A stretch of 64,000 nt of DNA, from the NCBI GenBank assembly GCA_004555765.1, contig SFHG01000013.1, positions 1 to 64,000 of the forward strand, given 5' to 3'. Position 1 is the first letter of the stretch; each line of letters begins with the position of its first letter. A program made the position numbers and the translations under genes. This stretch comes from Bacteroidales bacterium. Its GTDB lineage: Bacteria > Bacteroidota > Bacteroidia > Bacteroidales > Porphyromonadaceae. Below the pieces are notes generated by a model, which did not search any database, was not told where the DNA came from, and saw only the letters and a list, made by a program, of their open reading frames with translations. This document shows, piece by piece, positions 57,418-64,000 of the stretch.

Positions 57418-57425
57418 TATGTTTG
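57418..57425 (+). promoter_or_regulatory. Probable -7 box for the proline dehydrogenase gene
   Basis: TATGTTTG with TTTG 17 bp upstream (57397-57400); 73 bp before the start codon. Confidence 0.55.
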
Positions 57426-57498
57426 CCTAAGGGGCGGGGTATGAGTGACTGCCCGGAGCCCCCTTCTTCGATATAACAATTAAAAAACCGCACAAATT

Positions 57499-58695
57499 AT
57501 GTCCCGACAAAAAGTAGACTTTAGAGACACTGCCGCCGCTTTTGCCCAAAAGGACGACTGCGAGCTCAAGATGGCACGTCTCCTCTTCCGCGGTATGGCT
57601 TCGCCCGCACTCCTCTCTCTCGGTAAGTTTGGAGCCTATCTCTCCACCACTTTCGGTCTGCCCATCGGCTGGGCGCTCCGTCCTACGCTGTACAAGCATT
57701 TCGTGACCGGAGAGACCCTCCGGGACTCCCTGCCCAAGCTCCGCAAGCTCTACAGCGGAGGACTCCAAGGCGTGATGGACTACTCCGCCGAAGGGGGCGA
57801 CAACGAAGAGGACACTTTGGACAACTTTGTCCACAATCAGAAAGCAGTCCGCTTTGCGGCGAGACACCCGGAGGTGTCCCATGCGGTTTTCAAAGTCTCC
57901 GGGCTCGGGATGGTGCCCGTCCTCATCAAAGCGCAGGAAAAGGGACTCCGGGCGCTCACGGACGAGGAACGACAAAACTACGACCAGACGAAGATGCGCT
58001 TTATGGAGCTCTGCAGAGACGCTTCCAAAGCCGGCATCCATATCCTCGTGGATGCCGAGCACTATGCCTATCAGACCCTTATCGACGAGTGGACGGACGA
58101 AGCCATAGAGCGGTTCAATCGCCCGGACTTCGCCGTGGTCTTTGCCACGCTCCAGATGTACCGCCACGACAGACTGCCGTACCTCCGCAAGCTCTATGAC
58201 CTGGGCAAAAGGCTGGGCGTGAGAGTGGGGGTAAAGTTCGTCCGCGGAGCCTATATGGAAGAAGAGCGCCTGCGCGCGTCCGAGCTGGGCTATGTGGATC
58301 CCATCTGTGCCACGAAAGAAGAGACGGACACCAATTACAACGCTGCCCTCGTCTTTACGATGAATCACCTCGACATCTTCGATATCTTTGCAGGCACCCA
58401 CAATGAGGCCAGCGTGCGGATCCTGATGGATCTGATGGAGGAGAAGGAGGTGGCACCCGGAGACCCCCGGATCTATTTTGCACAGCTCTACGGCATGAGC
58501 GACAACCTCTCCTTCAATCTCGCCAAAGCCGGCTACCGTGTCACCAAATACTGCCCCTACGCCCCGCCTGCACGCGTCCTCCCCTACTTGATCCGCCGCG
58601 CCGAAGAAAACACCTCCGTCGCCGGTCAGACCGGGCGTGAGCTCGCCCTCATCGAACACGAGCTCCGCCGCCGCGCCTCCGAAGACGCCGAGTAA
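57499..58695 (+). CDS. Proline dehydrogenase family protein
   Basis: 398 residues. FAD-dependent oxidation of proline to pyrroline-5-carboxylate. The barrel strands and motifs are visible: GVMDYSAEGG, AVFKVSGLGMVPVLIKA, ILVDAEHYAYQ, VFATLQMYRHDRLPYL, VGVKFVRGAYMEEERLRASE and the terminal YCPYAPPARVLPYLIRRAEE. It is the monofunctional form; no P5C dehydrogenase is adjacent. With the M3 and M16 peptidases next door it suggests use of proline-rich peptides as an energy source. Confidence 0.93.
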   Translation: MSRQKVDFRDTAAAFAQKDDCELKMARLLFRGMASPALLSLGKFGAYLSTTFGLPIGWALRPTLYKHFVTGETLRDSLPKLRKLYSGGLQGVMDYSAEGGDNEEDTLDNFVHNQKAVRFAARHPEVSHAVFKVSGLGMVPVLIKAQEKGLRALTDEERQNYDQTKMRFMELCRDASKAGIHILVDAEHYAYQTLIDEWTDEAIERFNRPDFAVVFATLQMYRHDRLPYLRKLYDLGKRLGVRVGVKFVRGAYMEEERLRASELGYVDPICATKEETDTNYNAALVFTMNHLDIFDIFAGTHNEASVRILMDLMEEKEVAPGDPRIYFAQLYGMSDNLSFNLAKAGYRVTKYCPYAPPARVLPYLIRRAEENTSVAGQTGRELALIEHELRRRASEDAE

Positions 58696-58731
58696 ACATC
58701 CCGAGACCTTCATACAGAGACTCAAAAGAAG

Positions 58732-58788
58732 AGCAGTCAGCAGTTCGGGTCTTTATGAGAGACCATCAACTGCTGACTGCTTATTTTT
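58732..58788 (+). terminator. Terminator after proline dehydrogenase
   Basis: Stem AGCAGTCAGCAGTT / AACTGCTGACTGCT, 14 bp, with an inner GGTCT/AGACC stem, followed by TATTTTT. The convergent SusD gene ends 20 bp beyond. Confidence 0.88.
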
Positions 58789-58807
58789 AACTTCTAACCA
58801 AAGACCG

Positions 58808-60925
58808 TTACGGCTGCTCTTCGGTCTCTTCCGTGGCTGCCGGGAAGATGGCATCCCACCCCGGGTTCTGAGTGAGTTCTTTATTCATCTTGATCTGATG
58901 CAATGGAATCATTTCAAGGTAGTAGGCATCAAGCCAGCCTTTGCCGGTGGCAAGAGGTCCTTCGAATGTATAGATCCATCCGGCATCTGCCTGTTTATTG
59001 GTCTGCGAGAGGGCGTAGCCGTTGCGCTTGATTTCGTTGTAGTCCACGAAAGGTCCTGTGTAAGCGCCCTTGCCGTATGGGAGATCTTTCTTGGTCACCC
59101 AGGCTCCGCAGACCTGACGGTTGATGAAGTACGGTGCCTTGTGCCAACGTTTGACGTCGTAGAAAGAGAATCCTTGTCCCATCAGCTCGATCATACGCTC
59201 ACGGCGAATCTCCCAGAGTACGGGCGGCACTTCGTAAGTGGTTTTGGCATCGTAGCCTTTGATCCACGCGGCAGTACCTTTGTCTCTGTCGGGATCGAAG
59301 TCGTCGCCTATTTCGGAAACGACCATCCGTGCCACCCCGGCGCGATCGCGGAGCTTATTGATGGTACGGTCGGCGACACTTTGGTCAAACTTCCCGAGCT
59401 CATAAGAGGCTTCGGCGTAGTTCAGTAACACCTCTTCGATGGTGAAGATGGGTTTGTCGGATGTCTGATGATTGGTGTTGTCTCCATTTTCCCACATCGT
59501 GAAGTGTTTCCAGAAATAATATCCGGTCCACGTCCGCATATAGTTGTCTGTCTGAGAGTAGAGGTGGAGGTTAGGAGAGCCGTGCACCATTGCACCGCCC
59601 CAGTTGTGTCCGGGGACGCGTTTTACACCGATGCTCTCCACACCATCCCCGTCTTCACAGAGAATATTGGGACCGAAATAATCCATATAGGTTCTGAACT
59701 TCTTGGCGTATTCATCCGTGATGACGAAAGAACCGAGCTTTTCTCCTGCCTTCCAATAGGTCCATTTCTTGAACGTAGTGACGTTGTCGGGGTTGGGATT
59801 AACCGGCGTGACTTTGGCCTGATACGGTGGTTGGAAATTGATGTGAAGCCGCGGGTCACGGTCTGCGAAGTAGTCCCAGAGGTCATGACCTTCTCCGCCT
59901 TTGAAGCCTGAAGTCGGATTGGTGATCGGCTTGCCGTTTTTCATCAAAAAAAGGTCGACAGTAGCCTGAGGAGCATCGGCTCTGTGGGCTTCGACGTGTA
60001 TAAGGTCACTGAATCGGTGCATAGAGATGCCGTCGAGATACTGCTTATACATAATCACACCCGGCTTGCCGGAGAGGTTCTCGGAAGTGAAGATCTCGTC
60101 GTAACCTGCCCCCGGGTACTTATTTATCCCGCTGCCGTAGTAGAGGTTTGGATACTTTGTCATAAGCTTCTCGGATACCTCGGTACACTTACGAAGATAG
60201 TCCTGCCAGGGCTCGTTGAGCCCATGGTACTTAGCCCAAGTCCCCTCCCTCAAAAGGAAGCGTGAGAGTGCCGCGTTAATGGCATCGGCGGTGACGGGAT
60301 TGTCTCCGTCCTTCGAAGTGCTGCCTATGTGAGCTGCGGCGTACTCGAGCTTTTCGATAATCTTCTGAGCGACTTCGGCTCTCGGCGTACGGGGACCGTA
60401 GGCCTCAGGGGATTCGTCGGTGAGGACGGTCTCTATGTAAGGGATATCCCCATAGCGGGAGAGAAGCTCCATATACCAGAAAGAATGGAAGAAATAGCCC
60501 ACTGAGCGCCAGTGTTCTTTCTCCGCCTCTGAGAGCGGAGCCTCGTCGATCTTGGAGAGCATAAGGTTTATGGTGCGGATGTACCCAAAGCTCCAGTTCC
60601 CAGAATTCGTTACGGCCGTGAAAGTTTGGAAGGCGTAAGGGTTAAGGGAGTTGTCGCGCGTGGTCATCACACCGGCAAAGAAGTCGGAATTTCTCTGACC
60701 GCCCCAGTAGTAACTTCCGCCCGAGAAGTTGGTCATGATCCGGGCATCAGTAAACATTCCGTACAGAGGATAAACATAGGCCTTGAAGTTATCGTAGGTG
60801 TTGAAGGCATTTTTCTCGGTAAGAGAGGTCTTGGGGTAGACTTCGAGAAAGTTGTCGTTGCATCCACCTAATCCGGTCGCACCGCCAAGGAGTGCCAATA
60901 TGGATAGTATTTTATGCAGTTTCAT
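58808..60925 (-). CDS. SusD/RagB-type nutrient-binding lipoprotein
   Basis: 705 residues, longer than the usual 500-600. Lipobox GGATGLGGC with Cys22, then DNFLEVYPKTSLTEKNAFNT, the standard SusD opening. TPR-like helices (WRSVGYFFHSFWYMELLSRY) and the C-terminal block VPPVLWEIRRERMIELMGQG, FSFYDVKRWHKAPYF are diagnostic. It caps the SusC transporter at the outer membrane and binds its ligand. No glycosidase genes are in the window beside it, so the ligand could be glycan or peptide (RagB of P. gingivalis takes peptides). Lies 57 bp after the SusC gene. Confidence 0.93.
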   Translation of the reverse strand: MKLHKILSILALLGGATGLGGCNDNFLEVYPKTSLTEKNAFNTYDNFKAYVYPLYGMFTDARIMTNFSGGSYYWGGQRNSDFFAGVMTTRDNSLNPYAFQTFTAVTNSGNWSFGYIRTINLMLSKIDEAPLSEAEKEHWRSVGYFFHSFWYMELLSRYGDIPYIETVLTDESPEAYGPRTPRAEVAQKIIEKLEYAAAHIGSTSKDGDNPVTADAINAALSRFLLREGTWAKYHGLNEPWQDYLRKCTEVSEKLMTKYPNLYYGSGINKYPGAGYDEIFTSENLSGKPGVIMYKQYLDGISMHRFSDLIHVEAHRADAPQATVDLFLMKNGKPITNPTSGFKGGEGHDLWDYFADRDPRLHINFQPPYQAKVTPVNPNPDNVTTFKKWTYWKAGEKLGSFVITDEYAKKFRTYMDYFGPNILCEDGDGVESIGVKRVPGHNWGGAMVHGSPNLHLYSQTDNYMRTWTGYYFWKHFTMWENGDNTNHQTSDKPIFTIEEVLLNYAEASYELGKFDQSVADRTINKLRDRAGVARMVVSEIGDDFDPDRDKGTAAWIKGYDAKTTYEVPPVLWEIRRERMIELMGQGFSFYDVKRWHKAPYFINRQVCGAWVTKKDLPYGKGAYTGPFVDYNEIKRNGYALSQTNKQADAGWIYTFEGPLATGKGWLDAYYLEMIPLHQIKMNKELTQNPGWDAIFPAATEETEEQP

Positions 60926-60982
60926 ATTATGCTGTGTGTCGCTTATCTGGTTCGAATAGCATTGTGCATCTTCTTGCCGGGA

Positions 60983-63900
60983 TCACAAGGTGATCGACGC
61001 TCCGATGGACCAAGTCCTGTAGAAAGGATAAGACCACGAGAGGCTCTCCGGGTCATACCCCTTGGGCAGAGAAGAGAAAGTGGCAAGATTTTCCACGCTG
61101 ACGTAGAGCCGGAGTCCGCTGAGCGCTATTTTATTGATGAGGGTGGGAGAGAAAGAGTAAGAGAGCGTGACGTTCTTGACTCTTAAGTAAGCGGCACTCT
61201 GGAGATATTTGTCGCTTTTGCGCGCGTTGGAGCCTACGTTTTGCTCCTGTCCGTAGATGCGGAAAAGGCGGGCCCCGGGGTTATTGGCCACCATATAGTC
61301 GGGGTCATCGGGGTCATAGCTCTTGGCCGTCCAATAGTCGGTTTGATTGTAGAAGATCGGCTGGAAGACACCATCGGATCCGCCGGCACCGAAGGGGAAC
61401 ATCGCGCGTTCGCCGAGCCAAGCCTGCTTGGAGCCTACTCCTTGCAGCAGAGCACTAAGGTCGAAACCTTTGTAGCCGAGTCCGAGATTGAATCCGAATT
61501 GGTAACGCGAGGTCGTATTACCGATGATGTCGAGGTCGCCGTGATCCTTCAGCGTCTCGGCTCCCCTGGTGATAGTGCCGTCGCCGTTGAGATCCTTGAA
61601 CATAATGTCACCCGGTTTGACTACCGTGCCTTGAATGGCAGTCACGCCTTCGTTGAGTACCCAGAGGTTGGACTTGGCTTTTGCAAGGTCGAAGTCGCTT
61701 ATGTCGTAGTATCTGTCCACGCGCATACCCCAGATGTTGCCAAGCTCTTCACCGACGTAATGTTGGTTGATACTTCCGGAGAGGTTGAGGTATTTGGTGA
61801 CAAAAGAGCGGTGGTCGTAGAGGTTAAAGCCCACGCTGTACCTGAAATCCCCTATCATGTCGCGCCAATTCACGGATAGTTCCCATCCTTTTGTGGAAAG
61901 GTCGGCTACGTTCTGCTGAGGTGCCGAAGCTCCGATCACAGCCGGGATCTCGGCACCGGGCGCGAGCATCCCGAGCGTATTGCGGAGGTACCAGGAGAAA
62001 GTGGAATTAAGACGTCCGGAGAAGGCAGTGAGGTCGTAGCCTACGTCAAGCGTGGAGACGCGTTCCCAGGTGTAGTTTGCACGAACCAAATCCGGGGAAT
62101 TGATGTAGGTGATGCGTCCGTCCCTGTCTATCCATACATTGGACTGACCGATCGTCATCTGAGGCACAAATCCGTAAGGTGCGATACTTTGATTGCCGAT
62201 TTCTCCGTACGAAGCCCGAATCTTGAAGTCGTCGAGCCAGCTGTCAGACCAGTCCATAAAGCTTTCGTTGGCGATACGCCAGCCCAGGGAGACAGAGGGG
62301 AAGAACCCGAAGCGGTTGGACTTTGGGAACTTCGAAGATCCGTCGTAGCGGGCGTTCAAATTGAGGAGGTAGCGGTTGTCGTAATTGTAGGTAAGGCGTC
62401 CGAAAGCTCCGCGTATCGCAAACTCGCTGTACCCGTCCGATAGATATTTTTCGCCTGTTCCGCCTCCGAATGAAGGTACCGTCGGCACAGACTGTCCCTC
62501 TATGGTGCCCTTGACCTCTCCGAAGTAAGAACGTTCTTGGTTGAAGCCGGCCATAAGACCTACTTTGTGCTTACCGATCTCGAAGTCGTAGTTGCTGTAG
62601 AGGTTGAGGGCGTGGTATTTGTTCTCTTGATTGAGAATCCAATATTGATCCTTCGTCGGATCCGAAGGCTGGGTCTTGACGGCGAGTTGGACGTCCGCAT
62701 AGCGGGTTACCCCCGTGTAGCCTCTATTGATCGTATTGGTAGAGAGAAACGTGTACTCCCCGGTGATTGACCAACCTTCAAGCGGCTTAATAATGGTCTT
62801 GAGCTGAATGCGGGGTTTGGACACCGTGGTGTTTGCCGTGTTGGCGATTTCAAGAGCGTTTCTCGGAGAGTCGATGATGAGATCCTCTTCTGTCCCGATG
62901 ATCTCCTTGGGCATATACCCCTCGGGGTACCAGCTGACGAGTCTGGTGGCGTACACGTCCCGGATGGAGCCTGTGAGCGACTGAGACTGCGTGTTGGTAT
63001 AAATGATGGTTGCTTCCTGAGTAAACCACTTGGTGATGTCGGCGGAGACGAATGAATTGAGGACGTATCTGCGGTAGTTGTCTTTCGAAGTGTAGAGCGG
63101 CCCGTCTTCGTAGCTGTAGTTGCCGGAGAGACGGAATCGCAGTCGGTCCGTATCGCCGGTTACGGAGACATTGTGGTTTGTCATTATGCCGGTCGTGAGT
63201 GCGTTGCCTGTGGGGTCACCTTCTTTGAGGTAGTAGACTTTATTGTCGGTGTGGCGGTAGATTCCGTTGTCGCCGACTCCTTCGAGCGTTCCTGCACGGT
63301 ACTGCCCGAGAAGCTCTTTCCACGTTTCGAGGTTGCCGTCTCCTGCCCAGTATTGGGTGGAGTAGCCGGCCTCTTCATAAGCGGCGATGTAGTCCATAAG
63401 GGAAGCCTGTACGGGGCGGGCTATGGCGTTTTCCCATCCTTGATTGAAAGAGTAGTTGAGCTGAAACTTAGTTCCTCCTTTGGGTCTCTTTGTTGTGACG
63501 AGGATGACGCCACCGGCCGCCCGTGCACCGTAGATGGCGGACGAAGCGGCATCTTTGAGTACGGTGATGCTCTCAATGTCGTTGGGGTTAAGGTCGTCAA
63601 TGTTGCCTTCCACGTTGTCGATAAGAACCAATGGACCTCCTCCGTTAATTGAAAGGGTACCCCTGATGTTGAAATTCTTCATCTGACCGGGACCGGAACC
63701 CCCGCTGACCATAAGCCCGGGGATGGCACCTTGCAAGGCTGCGGACGAGCTGACGATGGGGCGGTCTCCGAGTACGTCCGACATCTTGACCTGAGTGACG
63801 GCACCGGTGACATCGGCTTTGCGCTGGGACCCGAAGCCGACGACTACAAGTTCGTCCAGAATTTCTGAGTCTGGGATGAGTTTGATGTTGAGTGAGGTTT

Positions 63901-64000
63901 GACCGGCGAGAGCGATCTCTTGGGTCTTGTAGCCCACGTAGGAGATGCGGAGGGTGGAGTTTGCGGGTATGCCGGTGATGGAGAAGTGCCCGTCCAAGTC
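60983..64000 (-). CDS. SusC/RagA-type TonB-linked outer-membrane transporter, 5' end outside the window
   Basis: At least 1005 residues; the frame runs open to the last base (reading DLDGHFS), so signal peptide and most of the N-terminal sandwich domain lie beyond the window. The end of the carboxypeptidase-regulatory-like domain (LRISYVGYKTQEIALAGQTS), the SusC-type linker LDELVVVGFGSQRKADVTGA, the plug (NIRGTLSINGGGPLVLIDNV, ITVLKDAASSAIYGARAAGG) and the barrel to the C-terminus are present. It forms the transport pair with the SusD-type gene 57 bp downstream. Confidence 0.95.
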   Translation of the reverse strand, partial: DLDGHFSITGIPANSTLRISYVGYKTQEIALAGQTSLNIKLIPDSEILDELVVVGFGSQRKADVTGAVTQVKMSDVLGDRPIVSSSAALQGAIPGLMVSGGSGPGQMKNFNIRGTLSINGGGPLVLIDNVEGNIDDLNPNDIESITVLKDAASSAIYGARAAGGVILVTTKRPKGGTKFQLNYSFNQGWENAIARPVQASLMDYIAAYEEAGYSTQYWAGDGNLETWKELLGQYRAGTLEGVGDNGIYRHTDNKVYYLKEGDPTGNALTTGIMTNHNVSVTGDTDRLRFRLSGNYSYEDGPLYTSKDNYRRYVLNSFVSADITKWFTQEATIIYTNTQSQSLTGSIRDVYATRLVSWYPEGYMPKEIIGTEEDLIIDSPRNALEIANTANTTVSKPRIQLKTIIKPLEGWSITGEYTFLSTNTINRGYTGVTRYADVQLAVKTQPSDPTKDQYWILNQENKYHALNLYSNYDFEIGKHKVGLMAGFNQERSYFGEVKGTIEGQSVPTVPSFGGGTGEKYLSDGYSEFAIRGAFGRLTYNYDNRYLLNLNARYDGSSKFPKSNRFGFFPSVSLGWRIANESFMDWSDSWLDDFKIRASYGEIGNQSIAPYGFVPQMTIGQSNVWIDRDGRITYINSPDLVRANYTWERVSTLDVGYDLTAFSGRLNSTFSWYLRNTLGMLAPGAEIPAVIGASAPQQNVADLSTKGWELSVNWRDMIGDFRYSVGFNLYDHRSFVTKYLNLSGSINQHYVGEELGNIWGMRVDRYYDISDFDLAKAKSNLWVLNEGVTAIQGTVVKPGDIMFKDLNGDGTITRGAETLKDHGDLDIIGNTTSRYQFGFNLGLGYKGFDLSALLQGVGSKQAWLGERAMFPFGAGGSDGVFQPIFYNQTDYWTAKSYDPDDPDYMVANNPGARLFRIYGQEQNVGSNARKSDKYLQSAAYLRVKNVTLSYSFSPTLINKIALSGLRLYVSVENLATFSSLPKGYDPESLSWSYPFYRTWSIGASITL

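Overview
The window reads as chromosome of a GC-rich (mid-50s % by eye) member of the Bacteroidales, most like the Porphyromonas / Porphyromonadaceae branch. The evidence is a SusC/SusD pair, DUF4270, DUF3256 and DUF3109 proteins, a DUF4953-type metalloprotease, a methylmalonyl-CoA decarboxylase sodium pump, and promoters of the Bacteroidetes type (TAnnTTTG, twice with TTTG 19 bp upstream). I could run no search, so family names rest on motifs, length and gene order. I see no prophage, insertion sequence, CRISPR array, rRNA or replication origin.

Layout. 1-4.1 kb: 3' end of a metalloprotease facing an envelope cluster (YtxH, holin-X-like, unknown, CrcB, MsrA). 4.1-12.1 kb, minus strand: DUF4091 lipid/sugar-surface type protein, coiled-coil membrane protein, DUF3256, then a short glycogen-synthase-like gene, DUF4270, RfbC and a PDZ protein. 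12.4-18.5 kb: smpB, then kdtA-gltX and obgE-adk-hpt on the minus strand and tRNA-Pro. 18.6-23 kb: GT2, outer-membrane barrel, sulfatase and creatininase. 23.2-27.2 kb: rpsF-rpsR-rplI, rplY, DUF3109-pth-S4 protein. 27.4-36.5 kb: TonB receptor, valS, unknown, Fe-alcohol dehydrogenase, secreted metzincin. 36.5-42.8 kb: broken GT39, GH51-like lipoprotein, FucP-like transporter and NamZ (possible muropeptide sugar salvage), tRNA-Ser. 43.2-48.3 kb: mce-mmdA-mmdD-mmdC-mmdB, the propionate-forming Na+ pump. 48.5-58.7 kb: class II ribonucleotide reductase, tRNA-Val, M3 and M16 peptidases, proline dehydrogenase. 58.8-64 kb: SusD and a SusC cut by the window end. Peptidases, proline oxidation and the decarboxylase pump fit an amino-acid/peptide fermenter; the class II reductase and the methylmalonyl pathway both point to dependence on cobalamin.

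The most unusual content is not a gene. Nineteen 80-bp elements lie in the gaps between genes. Each holds four 11-bp units (consensus GRYACRKACCG, either orientation) on an exact 23-bp grid, with 12-bp intervals. Nearly every gap longer than about 150 bp has exactly one, whatever the direction of the flanking genes. One overlaps the start of a gene and one separates two genes of the decarboxylase operon. Unit orientation and half-site composition vary freely while the grid does not. I know of no described repeat family with this architecture.
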